Positions 1 through 13,594 are shown, counted from the first letter of the stretch. The stretch is DNA of 64,000 bases from Eulemur rufifrons (GCF_041146395.1 NC_090984.1:82905114-82969113); one strand, 5' to 3'. The notes: a model not told the origin generated them from the letters alone. A program made the numbers and translations.

Positions 1-879
1 GAGAATTGCTTGATGTGAGAAAGCCCACACATCTGGTGTCAGGAGGGGAATATTGAGAGCGATGTGAGTATAGAGCAAGGGAAAACAATTCGAATGTCTT
101 TTCTATATACACTTCCCATTTCAAGCTTCCATCCAGTATAATCTTTGAAGTCAGTTAAGGCAACAAATTAAAGTTAAGTCAACCTTGCGTGGCTTCATGA
201 ATGCAGGCAACCCAACTGAAGGAGTGATTTGATGACTGATACCCTTAATGCACAGGCAGTTTGCCACATGCATGGTCAGTGACAACCTGCCTGTGCTTAT
301 TTCTTTGCCTGATGGCTTGCAAGCATTTTGCAACATCAATTTTAAGATGTGTCTCAATTTCAAGATGTCATGAAACTGGAGCTATATCCCTACGTTCCAT
401 TTAAGTTTGGGGTTCTGGTTTTTATCCTTACGGACAACTGCTCCTTCTTGGAGCTGTCAAGGTTTCTGCCTGGAGTAGGTTCATAGTCTGGTGGGCTTTA
501 TTGAGGCGGTCTAGGGTCCCCTACACCTTCCTCCCTGCTTCTTGACCCCCGTCTGGTCTGGTGAGGTTTCTGGATAGCTGGGTTTCAGCAGTCGTCAATC
601 TGAGCAGATCCATGTTGTTATCAGAACATGGAGCTGATATTCCTTCACTTGTGCATCAGATCCCATCTCCCTAACCAAGGAAACTGCTCCACCAGTTTAC
701 CTCCTGTCTCCTTCCTATATCACCCATTTTTGCTTCTCTTCTTCATTATTTCCATCAGCGTACAAGCATAGTGTTATTTCCCCATTTTCAATAACATTTA
801 AATTCCCCCCCCACCTCCCTTTCCAGCAACTGCCCCATTTGTTTCCACCTTTTTGTGGTATAACTTTGAAAAGTTTATC

Positions 880-2170
880 TATATTCACTGTCTCTAATTT
901 CTCTTTTCTCTTTCTTTTGAAAAGTTATTTTTATTCTGGAAATAATTTCAAAGTTACAGAAGAGTTGCAAGTATGGTGCAAAGAATTTCATTTTCCCCTG
1001 AATCCTGTGAGAATAAGTTGTCAAAAGATGTCCTATCACCTCTGAATACTTTAACATCTATTTCCTACAAGTAAGGACATTTGTCTACATAATCATAATT
1101 CAGTCATGAGAATCAGGAAATTAACATTAGTAGATTACTACCTTTTAATCTGAGATCCCATTTAAGTATTGAAAATTATCCCAGGAATGTTCCTTTTAGA
1201 AAAAGGACCCCATTCAGAATCATGTGCTGCATTAACTGTCCTGTCTGGCACAGTTCTGTAGACTTCCTTGACTTTAATGATCTTGACATTTTTGAAGGTG
1301 ATAGGCCATCTGCTTATAGAATGTCACTCAGTTTGGGTTTATCAGATAATTTTCTATGATTAAATTCAGGAAACAAAAATTTGGCATTAATATCATAGAT
1401 CTGATGGAATATTCATCTCATTGTATTCTGTCAGTGGAACGTGATCTCAAATTGTCACTTACTGGTGATGTTGACTTTGATTAGTTGACTAATGTGGTGT
1501 CTTCCAGGTTTCTGCATGCAAAGCTATTTTTTTTCTCTTTGTAGTTAAAAAAGTATTTGGAGTTTGGGGGAGGTCACTTGAGATTACATAACTGTACCAT
1601 TCCTCATTCAACATTCTGAGCTTTTTAATTTATTTAATCATATTGATATGAGCTCATGGTTTTGAAACCTCTTTTATTCAGTGGCTTATAATGTGCTACT
1701 ATCATTTATTTTGGGTTTAAATTGGCACAGATTAAAAATGGTTACTGTGTCCTTTTGACATGTCTCCCTCATCCTTTGACCACATTTTTAGTTTTTGGCA
1801 CAAACAGATGTTCTAGGCACCTCTTGTTTTTCCTGCCCCAGCCCTGAAATCATCCTTTTGTCTAAAGAGCACTGGTTCCTTTGAGAATGGTATTTAGAAA
1901 CCAAGATCTAGATGCTAAGTGTGCTCATTGCTGAAGTGCTGCTGCTCCCAGATCCTCTCACTGGACAGAGCTGGAGAATACACACACACACAAACACAGC
2001 CCCACACACTTTACATCTATATTTCTTTCTGTATCTCTATGTATATATAACCATGTGTTCATACCAACACCACCGATTCTTATCCTACACTGCAGGGTTC
2101 ATTCTAGTTTTCTACTTTCTGTATTTATAACTCCCTTCACTGACAATGAGACACCTGGCTCTCCTAATCC
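880..2170. mobile_element. Ancient L1 (L1M-type) 3' region
   Basis: A long diverged copy recalling the 3' untranslated region of old mammalian L1M elements. Recognisable stretches include the part around 905-1,050 (an A-rich run, then a tract like 'gtatggtgcaaagaattt') and the part around 1,740-1,990. A second copy of the same region is at 38.7-39.8 kb. Boundaries are approximate, the subfamily was not resolved, and no coding capacity remains. Confidence 0.6.
1980..2013. repeat. Short (CA)-rich tract
   Basis: An imperfect CA-rich simple-sequence run inside the old L1 copy, where L1 3' regions commonly carry such tracts. Too short and interrupted to be highly variable. Confidence 0.7.
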
Positions 2171-2439
2171 TTGTTTGATAACTTCCCTGTTGGGAACCAA
2201 GCTTCCACTCCATGGCCTCCCATCCCCACGTGGGTGCCTTGCACATCCTGCTCAGCCACCCCACACTCCTTACCAAGCTGCCCCTTGCACAGATGCCCTC
2301 TTCACCCTGTTTGAGCTCTGACATCCCACCGTGGGTCTCTGACCTAGTGTGGAAGCCTAGCTTGCTTGGTCCCACTTAATAGTTTTAAGATTGAATTGTT
2401 CAGGAAGGAGGAGGAGGAGAAGGCCCCACTCACTCTTAA

Positions 2440-3420
2440 ACTCATTCCAGTGAGGTTCCCACTCCCTTGAAGCTTCTCTCATCAAGAGCACCAGTGACTC
2501 CAGATTGCTAGTAATCAATTCTCTGTTTTCATCTTACTTGTCATAGTGGCAACATTTGACATTGTTGATGATTCATTATGCCTAGAAACACTTTATTTAT
2601 TTGTTCTCCATACTTCCCATTTTCACTCTTATGATTCTCCTTTTCTCGTTCCTCTTAGGTTCTCCATCTTCTTACGATTGGAGTGCTTCAGGGTTCAGTC
2701 CCTGTTCTTCTCTACTTTCCTAGTGACCTTGTTCACTCCCAAGGCTTTATATACCGTCTATATGGCTTCAATTCCCAAATTTATAGCACTAGTCCAGTTC
2801 TCTCTCCCAAACTCCAGCATCATATAGTTAATTAATAGACATTTCAATTTCAACCTGTCTAAAACTGAGCTCCTGATCTTCCCCCCAAAAAAGTCTCTCC
2901 CTGTAGTCCTATCCAATTCAACTGATGGCAACTTCACTTTCTGTTTGCTTAGTCCAAAAGCTTAGAGTTATCCTTAATTTTTCTTTTTCATTCATACCCT
3001 ACAGCTAATCCTGTATATCCAGAGTCTTTGCACCACCTGTGCTGCTGCTACTCTATTCTGAACCATCATTACCTGTCACTTGGATTACAGCAGTAGCCTC
3101 CAGAATAGTCTCTGCTCTACCCTTGTCTATAATATAACTCAATGGCTCACCATTTCTCTTATTATAACTTTTATTCTGTAAGTTTTTACCCAAAGATTAC
3201 CTTCTCAATAAAGCCGAATTATTACAACCTGTTCCCCAAACCCCCCCACACACACACTCAGTCCCTTTTACCCTGCTCTAATTTTTCGTATTCTCATAAA
3301 ACTTACTACCTTCTGACGTTCTCTGTAACTGTTTATGTTTTATTGTCTGTTCTCTCCATTCTCTCACTCAAATACTATATAAGCAATTTGATTATGCTGT
3401 ACATTGGTGTAGTTTGATTC
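2440..3420 (+). mobile_element. L2 LINE fragment
   Basis: Diverged L2 sequence in sense orientation. It shows the late ORF2 region (about 2,690-2,880) and the L2 landmark around 3,060-3,150, where a 'ggattacagcagtagcctcc' stretch corresponds to the common 'ggactactgcaacagcctcc' block. Reading frames are broken. Confidence 0.65.
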
Positions 3421-3429
3421 ATATTTCTT

Positions 3430-4640
3430 CATTTGATGTTTCTTGAGTTACTTAAACCTGTGAGTTTGTAATTTTCATTAAATTTGAAAATTTTTCCATC
3501 ATTATGTCTACACATTTTTTTTCTTCTTTCTCCTCCATCCCCCATCTCTCTCCTCTCCTTCAGGAACTTATATGCACATTAGGCCACTCAAAGCTATCTC
3601 CCAGCTCAATGTGTTTTGTTCTTTTTTTTTTTTAATCTATTTTTGCTCTGTGCTTCATTTTGAATAGTTTTAATTGCTGTTTTCAAGTTCACTGATCTTT
3701 TCTTCTGCAGTGTCTAATTCCATTCAATATATTTTTCATCTCTAGAGACTTGATTTGGACCTTTTTAGAACTTTACATGTCTATTTTTATCATGTTTTGA
3801 TTTCCTCTACCTTCTTGATCATATGGACAATATTTACAATAGTTATTTTAACAATATCCTTATCTACTAATTTTTATCATCTGTGTCGTTCCTATATCTT
3901 TTTTCTTTGGAATAATTTTTCTCTTCATTATGGTAGAGATTTTTTTCATGCTTATTTTCATGTCTGGCAATTTTTTTATTGGATTCTAAACATTTTGAAT
4001 TTTATCTTGTGGCATATTGTAATCTTTTACATTCCTTTAAATATTTTGGGGTTTTGTTTTGGGTGCAGTTAAGTTACTTGGAAACATTTTGATCTATTCA
4101 AGGCTTACATTTAAACTTGGATAGGCAGGTCCCCAACAGACTTTAACCTAGGGCTGTATGGCATATATACTGAAGCAATACCCTTTTTAGGACTCTACTC
4201 AATCTCCTGTGTGTTAGAAGATCTTTCTACTCTGGCTGGTGAGGACACAAACTACTGTGGCCCAGTGTGATCTCCCGGGATTGTTTCACTTGAGTCTTTC
4301 TGATATTCTTTGCATAGCCTCAAGTGGTTTTCTCCCACACACGTGCTGATCAGTATTCAGCTAAAGACTCGAGAACTCTTCTGGAGGCCTCTGGAGCACT
4401 TTCTCTTCCTGCGTAACTTTCTCCTCTGTTACTATCTCCTCGGCTCAGGGAGATTGCTGAACTCTGGGCAGCTCTTACTGTGCCATGGCAGACAGTAAGC
4501 TGGGGCTTTATAGCTATAGGGTTTATCTTATCTCCTTTCTCTCAGGGATCACTGTCTTGTGCTGCCTGTTGTCTAACACTTAGAAACCACTTCTTCCCGT
4601 ATTTCAGGCAGGAGGATTTACTTTGTCCCTGTTTCTCCGT
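3430..4640. mobile_element. Old L1/HAL1-like 3' region
   Basis: T-rich diverged sequence resembling the 3' region of old L1/HAL1 elements. The part near 3,960-4,090 ('ggattctaaacattttgaat', then 'gcagttaagttacttgg') and the part near 4,550-4,630 (like 'caggcaggaggatttactttg') are the recognisable blocks. Subfamily and exact ends are not resolvable by eye. Confidence 0.5.
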
Positions 4641-4799
4641 CGTAGTCAGGATTGGATGTATAGAATACTTCCAGTATGTAAGCTCTCTAGGGACAGGCAT
4701 CTTGGTATATTTTGTTCCCTGATTATTCAAAGTATCCAGAACTCTACCTGGCATATTAGGTACTCACTAGTAGATATTAGTGGAATAGAGTGTCTGTTG

Positions 4800-5400
4800 A
4801 ATAAGATTATGTTTGAGAACTCCTTCAGCAATTGTTGAGTGTGTACTATGTGTCAGGCTCTGATGATACGGTGGTGAATAAAACAGGTATGGTCCCTGCC
4901 TTCACGGAGCACAGTGTCTAAAGGAAAAGACAAATTGTAAACAGCAAATAAACAAACAGTGTTCATAATTATACATTGTGATAATGTGAATGTTAGGAAT
5001 GAAAAGAATGGGGTGCCCCGAGAGAGAATAATGAGAACAGTCACTTTGGATGAGGTCATCAGCGAAGGTTCTGCCAGGAGGCGATGTCTCTGCCGACTCC
5101 TGGAGGAAGAGAAGAAGTCGGCCTGCTGAGGAGACGGGGAGAAGAGTGTTCAGGGAATTGAATATGTGAAGTTCTCAAGCAGAAAAGGACTTGGAGCTTT
5201 TGAAAACTAAAGGAGACCTGTGGGGAGGGAAGAATGCCACAGCCTGAAATTGGAGAGAGGAGTAGGCCCAAAACGTGCAGGACCCACAGCCTAGTTGACA
5301 AAGTTTTGGTTTTCTACAATACTATGAGAAGCTATTAAAGGTTTTAAATAGGGGAGTGATATGAGCCAATTTATATTTTTAAAATATCTTTCTAGCTTTG
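4800..5400. mobile_element. Ancient interspersed repeat, family not named
   Basis: The stretch has the feel of an old dispersed repeat: 'ctactatgtgtcaggctctg' near 4,843, then 'ggggagtgatatgagcc' near 5,350. Similar wording appears around 23,340-23,640. I cannot assign it to a family with confidence. Confidence 0.35.
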
Positions 5401-6324
5401 GTATAGAGAATACTCCTTCTGGCACAGTTATAAAAGCAGGGAAGCCATTTAGAACTGAGATTATTAAATTTTTCATACCCTCGGCCCATTTGACTATCTG
5501 CTAAAGTCTGTGGTCCCATTCTCAGAATAATGTTCTTAAACTACAAAGGAAACTAATTATATTGAAAAATAGTTCATTAGAATATTTGTTTTAAAACATT
5601 TAACAATGTTTAAAATATCAATTTTTAAAAATATGTGATATATATATGTATTCCTTTATTAACTGATTATATAGGACCTGACAGAAGGTCTATAAACATA
5701 AAGTGGATGAATATAAGTGCAATGTCAAGATGTCTGCAGTAACTATAATGTGGTTGAAAATATCTGATTTCTATCAGTGACTATGTCACATGCACTGCCA
5801 ATGCTATTGTAGTGTGTTGTCTATATTTATAATGAAATAAATGTTAAATTTCCAGTCGAGGTTAGTGAAAATAAATATGTAGGTTTTTGTATTACTAAAG
5901 TTCACAGACCACCCCCTTAGTTCTATCCATAGATCACTTGTGGAATCTGAATTAATCACTTTTTATTTAGGAAGTTATTTTAGTAATCAAAAAGAGAGGA
6001 GGAGGAGGCTCGAACTAGGGTAGCTGCAATACAGATAACAGGAAGGGTACAAAATTTGAGATATTTTTGGAGAAAGAATCAACAGAACAGAAAAGGGAAA
6101 GATTTTGTATAGTTACTGGGGAAATCTCCACGGAAGAACTATGCCCAGGAATGTGAAGAAAAAACTACGTGCAAAACGTTATCAGGGCTAGTCAGAAAGC
6201 AAGAAGATCTGCTAGGCAGACTGTCACTGCGACTCATTGTAATGTAAGGGACAAGGATGACAGCCAGGGGTTGGATAGGAGGGTTGGATAGAAACACTGA
6301 GACCCACTCACGAGCTGTGAGACC

Positions 6325-6490
6325 TGGGGCCAACACTCACTTAATGAAGCCCCCACTTCACATACTTAAGATGAGGAAAATAACAGCTTGTGACCTATAA
6401 TGTTATTGTGAGGATTAAATAAGATACTGTGTGTAAAGTGGTTAGCACAGTTCTGACACATAGCAAGAGCTGATTTTTAATATTAGCAAT
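6325..6490 (+). mobile_element. MIR SINE fragment
   Basis: MIR-type wording: a 'gatgaggaaaataacagctt' block at about 6,371, then 'gtgaggattaaataaga' near 6,407 and 'gtggttagcacagttctgac' near 6,439. Diverged, with approximate ends. Confidence 0.6.
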
Positions 6491-6989
6491 TAGTCTCATT
6501 ACTACCAGGGTTCTGACACGGGGTTGGACCATCACCTACAGGAGATTGCAATCTGGTTGAGGAAACAAGATAAAGCACGCAATATATTTTGAGAAGAAAA
6601 CCATTCTGAATCAAATGTCCAAATATAAGATATGAGCAACTCTTAAGTTATTAATTTTGCCCAGTATAGTACTTTCTGAATCATAAAAAAGATTTTGAAT
6701 ATTCGTGCTACATATTTGTGTGTGGGTGTTGCAAATGAGTAGGGCTGCATGGTGCTGGGTCTCTTCTTAACAAGTGAGTTTTGGGTATTACTGATTTACA
6801 GTTTCTGCTGCTTAACAGCTAAGCTCCTGTTTGGTATAATAATGACTGTTGCTGAAACAAGTAAAAAGCACACACAAAAAAAGTGATCATGTAGGGGAGC
6901 AAAGACATGCACAGACTATTTCATTTTGTCATAGTAGCCTTTCATAAAGAATCTCAGTTTCAACCTTTGGAACTGGTCCTGCATTTGAG

Positions 6990-7225
6990 TAGTTTATATG
7001 TTGTAGATGGCTGTGGCTTAATGGCAAAACATCAGGGTTCATGTTCTTTTCCTATGCATCCTTGGCAGTATGACCTTGAACAATTTGTGTAATCTGCTGA
7101 GCCTCAATTTTTCTTCTATAAAAAGAGGATAATAATTCCTGCCTCAGGATTATTGTGCAGATCAAAAGAGAAAATTTAACTCAATGTCTAGGACAAAATA
7201 GGAACATAATAAAAATATTTTTTAT
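6990..7225 (+). mobile_element. MIR SINE fragment
   Basis: Sense MIR with its typical core: 'cagtatgaccttgaacaa' near 7,067, 'cctcaatttttcttctataa' near 7,102 and 'ataataattcctgcctcagg' near 7,128. Diverged and noncoding. Confidence 0.65.
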
Positions 7226-7280
7226 AAGCACTGTAATGTCTGTTAAAGAGTAAGAATAATTTTTACAGAAACATGCTATA

Positions 7281-8090
7281 CTGGGTTGAATGGTATGCCC
7301 TAAAAGTCATGCCCACCTGGAATCTTAGAATGTGACCTTATTTGGAAATAGAGTATTTGTATATGTAGTCAAGTTAAAAGGACATCATACTGGATTAGGG
7401 TAGGCCTAATGCAACGACTGGTGAGATGGGAAATTTGGACACAGAGAAGAGAATGCCAGACACACACAGGCAAGAGTGCCCTCTGGAAACAGAGGCAGAG
7501 ATGGGAGTGATAAATATTCAAGCCAAAGGACATCAAGGTTCGCCATCAACTGCCAGACACTGGGAGAGAAGCATGGAGCAGATTGTCCCTCATAAGCTCC
7601 AGTAGGGACCCGCCCTGCTGACACTTTGGTGTTTGTTGTTATTGTTGTTGGGTTTTTTTTTTTTAATTTCAGAGTATGACGGAAGTATAAATGTTTTGGT
7701 TACATGAATTGCTTTTGTGCTATTTGAGTCAAAGTTACAAGTGTGCCCATCACCAAGATAAGCATACATTGTACCCATTAGGTATGAATTTACCTGTCCC
7801 CTTTCCCCGCTCCCACGTGCTTGCTTTTTGCTGAGTTTTACTACCACATGTGCACATGAGTGTTGATCGCTTAGTTCCAGTTTAATAGTGAGTACATGTG
7901 GCATTGTTTTCCCATTCTTACGATACTTTGTTTAGAAGAATGGGCTCCAGTTCCATCCAGGCTGTTACAAAGGGTATTAGTTCCCCATTTTTTTCTGGCT
8001 GAGTAGTACTCCATGGTATGCACATACCATGACCCCTGCTGACACTTTGATTTCAAACTTCTAGCCTCTAGCACTGAGAGAGATGCCCTT
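7281..8090 (+). mobile_element. MaLR/MLT1-like LTR, split by an L1
   Basis: The left part (7,281-7,628) reads like a mammalian MaLR LTR: 'gaatgtgaccttatttggaa' near 7,328 and 'catactggattagggtaggc' near 7,386. The right part resumes at 8,050 with 'atttcaaacttctagcctct'. The 405 bp between is a later L1 insertion. The same LTR type occurs in reverse at 37,294-37,787. The right end is approximate. Confidence 0.65.
7629..8033 (-). mobile_element. 5'-truncated L1 insertion with target-site duplication
   Basis: A short, fairly young L1 tail on the minus strand. Read in reverse it gives the last part of ORF2 (a residue run like MEYYSARKKWGTN) and then the 3' UTR, ending in an A-rich tail (T-rich on this strand at 7,645-7,665). 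It is flanked by perfect 16-bp direct repeats, ccctgctgacactttg, at 7,613-7,628 and 8,034-8,049, so both ends are exact. The 3' UTR wording is of the kind I know from lemur genomes. Confidence 0.85.
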
Positions 8091-8316
8091 GATGCTCACG
8101 GGGCACCAAGTCTGATGTCATGGTGTGGGTGTGTATGACCTACCTGTAGGGAGGGCAGTGAATATCTTTAGCAATAATATAATCTACCCAACTCTTGCAG
8201 AGGATTATCCTTCCAGTAGTTGCTTTGAGAGGCTTTCAAAGTGGCACAGTGATGTTGCTCTCATGTGGAAAAATTTTGGGGCATGATCTTCAGAACAAGT
8301 GTATGATGGCATGTAA

Positions 8317-8672
8317 GAATTTTTTTTTTTTTTTTTTTTTTTTTTTGAGACAGAGTCTCGCTTTGTTGCCCAGGCTAGAGTGAGTGCCGTGGCGTCAGCC
8401 TAGCTCACAGCAACCTCAAACTCCTGGGCTTAAGTGATCCTACTGCCTCAGGCTCCCGAGTAGCTGGGACTACAGGCATGCGCCACCATGCCCAGCTAAT
8501 TTTTTTTTTCTATATATATTTTTAGTTGGCCAGATAATTTCTTTCTATTTTTAGTAGAGACGAGGTCTCACTCTTGCTCAGGCTGGTCTCGAACTCCTAA
8601 CCTTGAGCGATCCACCTGCCTCGGCCTCCCAGAGTGCTAGGATTACAGGCGTGAGCCACCGCGCCCAGCCAA
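8317..8672 (-). mobile_element. Alu, strepsirrhine type
   Basis: A full-length Alu in reverse: a poly-T run at about 8,321-8,346, both arms, ending at 'gcgcccagcc'. The left arm has the 'gtggcgtcagcctagctcac' wording and the middle carries an extra segment around 8,520-8,550, both of which I associate with lemur Alus rather than human ones. Confidence 0.9.
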
Positions 8673-9179
8673 AATTAACTCTTGACTTTGCGATTTTTGA
8701 CCCCAAATGACATTCCCCAGATTGATCATCTACCTAGTCTCTAGATGTAGTTATAGATGATTTTTAGTTTTTTTCCCAAAATTAAATTCACCCTCTCAAG
8801 TTGTAAAAATTTGCCACTGTTGAGGCGGTCAAAGGAAGGTACCATAGGGAACTCCTAACAAGGAGCTACAGAGGAATGACACAGCCACCAAAGTCAGTGA
8901 CAGCCTCCCAATGAAACATCCTGAAAGGGTACAAGGCTTGGCTGAAGTCATATATATAATATTGTAATTATGAAACAAATATAGTTATATTTGTTATTTA
9001 TATAATTTATATTTGTAAAATATGTAATATATTAATGTAAAGTTGTGTGTGTGTGCACAGGTGCCTCCTGATGTGTTCGATTAGGGAGAGAAACCAGCAT
9101 GGCTTTAGGCATCTCTGGCAGGGTTCCTGAAGCAGAGAGGCGTGGCTACCGAACGACAACAGGCCGGCCTGCGTGGAAA

Positions 9180-9768
<589 letters not shown>

Positions 9769-10004
9769 ATCTTCAAGAGGAGCCTGAAGAGCCTCCGGTC
9801 TCCTGGGACATTGATGTAGAGTTTTTAGCAAAGTGGGCGCCTTTCTAGTCCACGGCATTTGAAGAGAGCAAGGAGAACCATCCTGGAAACTCCAGGTTAT
9901 GCATGTTTAAAGAACTGGTCCCCTTATGAGAATGCAAGCCGATCCACATCCCGAGTTAAGAGATCTGATTCTGCAGAACTGCCTGGAGGAGGGGAATATA
10001 TAAA

Positions 10005-10081
10005 AATAAAATTGGTGTCACTTCTTTTCTGCTATCTCTCCCCCAAAACCTTATGTTTCTGCTTTATATTTAAAAAATAAA
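10005..10081 (+). terminator. GNG2: Proximal poly(A) signals of GNG2
   Basis: Two AATAAA hexamers, at 10,005-10,010 and 10,076-10,081, 240-310 bp after the stop codon, in an A/T-rich context. They are candidates for a short-UTR mRNA form. Confidence 0.4.
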
Positions 10082-11429
10082 AATTAAAACCAACAGCTGT
10101 ACTGAGCTAAGATATGTATGACCTTCTTGGAATGAATATTGTCTTTAGAATACCCTTTGATAAGCTGAGTTGTCCAGTGTAGCCACGGTTTGGTTTAATG
10201 GCATTGATGTTTAGTCTTTGTGCCTTTCTTCTTTTTTCCTTCTCCCAGCCCCTTCCTCTACCCTTCCCCATGACAGTAGTGTGGAGATAAGGCTGGACTT
10301 GTCTGTAAGATTGAACTCCCAGGATGAGCCCCCAAAATGTTTAGGGAGATGTTCCCCGTGGTGTATCCTCATGGTAATAACAATGACAAAAAATGCCGGT
10401 TGTCTCTGTTCTCTTATCACTATTCCTAACATTTGTACATGATAGCTTTGATTCTGCAAGTACAAGTAAATCATGTGTTGTGACTGGTGCTTTCATATAT
10501 TTGTGACAATTTTTGAGTAATACTGCATGAAAATGTCCCTATGTTACATCCATTCAGAAGTTGTATTGTTTTGCTAAAAAGTTGGAAAAAGAAATGAGAG
10601 GGGAAAAGATGCTGGGGAGGAAAAAACTCAATATTTGGAAAATTGAGGTTACTTCAGAGCCTTAGCCACGCCTAAAATACCTCCTAGGTAAGAGTGGCGT
10701 AAACGCCTCTTCAGTATATTTTCCAGAATCCAAAGCATTTTTTTGGTTAATCCCGGATCCAGGGCAGCACAGCTACCACCCATCAGGAGAGTAAAGGATT
10801 CACCATGAGTTGGGAAGTGCTTTTTGTCATAGCGTATAAGCAAGTTCCCTCTTTCCCTGAATCATCGAAATTCTAGATTGAAAGAACACTTTCTGTACTC
10901 TTAAGAAAACCATGGCCCTCCTTTATTCAAGTATCAAGAGAAATAAATCCACAGCTCCAGAGAAGGTGACCCAGTCTTAGAAGGTTGGCTGTTCGCTCAC
11001 CAGGGAGGACCCCCGCTAGCCACTCTCTGGGCAGCAGATGGGGGGTCCACAGCTGGCTCCACCGGAAAGGGTTCTGGCGCTTTTTCTCCACGGAGATGGT
11101 CTTGGATTTTCACTCATCAAAATTTCAATAGAATCTTTTCTTTGTTTTTGTTCTCCATCTTGTTTGTTAGAGTCTCTCAGTCTTTATTTACAACTCCCTG
11201 CAGATAGTGCTCTCTCTTGCCAAGATGTGATATTGAGAGTGATTTCTCATTGCAGCTGGAGCCTCCATCAGTAATGTCGGGCCTGAAAGCCTCTATCACT
11301 TTTTTCTGTGTCATCCCTAGTCAAAGAGGGACTCTCTTACATGTTGTTTGCTTTCAAATCCCAAAAGACCATTTCTCAATTAATTTTATTCTCCTCTCAC
11401 CCCTTTCCATTCTCTTTCTCCTGTTTTTA

Positions 11430-11432
<3 letters not shown>

Positions 11433-11467
<35 letters not shown>
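11433..11467. repeat. (CA)n microsatellite
   Basis: About 17 uninterrupted CA units followed by 'aacag', within the presumed GNG2 3' UTR. Probably length-polymorphic. Confidence 0.9.
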
Positions 11468-11472
<5 letters not shown>

Positions 11473-12988
11473 AAGTATGAAAAGGGAGGGAAAAAGAAGA
11501 TTAAAAAACTTAATATGCTAAGGACAGATTTTGAAACAGACTTGGTCAATGTTTTCCTTACCTTCTTTATGGGCATGCTGGTGAGAGAATAAGTGTTTCC
11601 AATTAAAGCTCATGCCTGGGGTGGGAGAGAAGAGGATACTGAAACATTTGTGAAATGTATGAATATACTTCTGTAACCAGATGCTTCTGTTCTTCTGTAC
11701 AAATTTTGGAATTTTGTTACAGTCAGTGAAATACTGATAAATATTTAGCGGGAAAAACCTGGCAGAGAACTTATTAAACTATAGTATTTTACAACTAGCT
11801 TAGTAATACTGTACAATCAGCTAAAACCATATCACATTTTTAAAATGAGCCAAAACATGAATATGTAATCACATGAAAATGACTGTGAATAAAGCACTCT
11901 TAGGTGGTGATTAAGGCATCATTAGAAGGCCCAGATGATTTTCATAATCCACAGCATTTCTTTCTCTCAGAAGGACTATATTTTCATGTAAATCTAGATC
12001 TTTGGAGCAATTAAGATGGAATTAAAATTTTTAGGAAGCACCATGATATGGATCTGATAATTAAAAGTTAAGGAAATCCCAAACTGCATGTCACCAAGCT
12101 TATAAAAGGAGAGAGGAGGCAGAAAATACATAGCCCATCTGAAATTAAGTTCAAGGAAAATGTTTTGGACTTTTTATAATTTCATGTCTTACAGTATGGA
12201 ATTATAATACCAAAATATTTATATAAGTTTTGGCTTCTTGGTATTTGTACTTATTCACGGGAAAAAGTATTTTGATTACTTATGCCTCTAACAAGCTTAA
12301 TTCCTTTAGAAATTCAACAATCATTTTCACCAGCACAATTTTATCTTAAAGGGTAACTAATAAAAATTCATCTTAATTATTTAAGGCCCTAGTGTCTATA
12401 GAGAATATATTGGTTAGTAATGAAAACCTGCCATGGAACTAGTTAATAAGCAGTAACAATAAACTTCGTATTTAGAATGCAAACTCTATAAGGAAAAAAA
12501 ATCTTACATCATCCTCAATATTAACTCCAGTTTAAAAATTGTTGTTTTTTTATTTGAAACCAAGCACTATTTAATTTAAATCAGAGGATGCAAATTAGTG
12601 CTTTGATCTGAATCTGAATCTGAATTTGCTAATAATATTTGAAAGAGATTGCCTACCAAGGAAAAATTAAACAATGACAACTATTTCTCCATACACTCAT
12701 ACTCACATTAGGAATTTTGAGAAAATAAAGCATGCTATCTTAAGGAATTTTTATACTTTTTCTTTCTTTTTAAATATTTGTTTCTAGCTGCTCCTGGCAA
12801 TGATGAATTGTTAACTTATATATTAATGTTTCACAGCCCAAGAATTGTTCACATTTTTCCTATATAAGATCTATTGTGTGTGTACTTCAAAGAGAGGGAA
12901 ATACAGAAACGTTAAAACCTGAATGTTAGCAAGAAAACCTGAATGTGATGTGCACGTTTTCATCCCCCATGGACAATGTATTTGTTTT

Positions 12989-12994
12989 AATAAA
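12989..12994 (+). terminator. GNG2: Candidate distal poly(A) signal of GNG2
   Basis: AATAAA in the context 'ttttaataaatggaatttt', the last good hexamer before the sequence turns into repeat-bearing intergenic DNA. Cleavage would fall near 13,010. Confidence 0.4.
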
Positions 12995-13594
12995 TGGAAT
13001 TTTCAGATTCATCTATATGCAAATTAATTGTGAAGGTGGGTGGAGCACCTCACCCATTGATTCCCTGGTTAATTTGAGAAGGATCTGATGATACAAATGG
13101 ATGGGGAAATGGGAATCCATTGATTTTCTTTAGGATTTTGTTAATAGAGATCTCCTAAGCCTCTTTAAAAGCCTTTCTCCCTGGGTCTTGCATCTCAGGT
13201 ACAGCCCTTGGGGACAGAGAAAGATGGGGACGGATGGGGGGCAGTAGGATCAAGGTCTCCAGCAGGTTGGGCCATGCAGAAAGATGAGCAGTATTTACAC
13301 TTAACTTGCTGTGGGTATGCCACAGGGGGATTTTTCCTTTATGGAAAAAAAAATGAGCACAGAAAGTGCTGTTCTCCATAAACTATCCATGATTGAAAAG
13401 GAGTACAGGAGAAGATAAATCCTTAGAACTCCAGTTTAGCTGCTCCTCAAAGATCTTAGTCAAAAAAAGGCTTAAAAATGTCCCTCAAATTATGTCCATG
13501 TTAGTTCAAAACAAAACAAAACAAGCACAACATATCCCAGGGCTTGTGCCACCAACAGCAGCATGTTTAAACCACAGATGAAGGTGCCACTTGG

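Larger units (their letters stand above)
9769..13012 (+). other. GNG2: GNG2 3' UTR (end inferred)
   Basis: Sequence after the stop codon, mostly A/T-rich and largely free of obvious transposons, as expected of a long conserved 3' UTR. AATAAA hexamers lie at 10,005, 10,076, 11,888, 12,724 and 12,989. The last would give a terminal exon of about 3.4 kb, roughly what I recall for human GNG2; use of the first two would give a UTR of only about 0.3 kb. A (CA)n tract sits at 11,433-11,467. Which site is used cannot be told from sequence alone. Confidence 0.5.

Noticed and set aside
7871..8074. Minus-strand frame with L1-like residues
   Set aside because: Remnant of L1 ORF2 end in a truncated insertion, reported as a mobile element rather than a gene.
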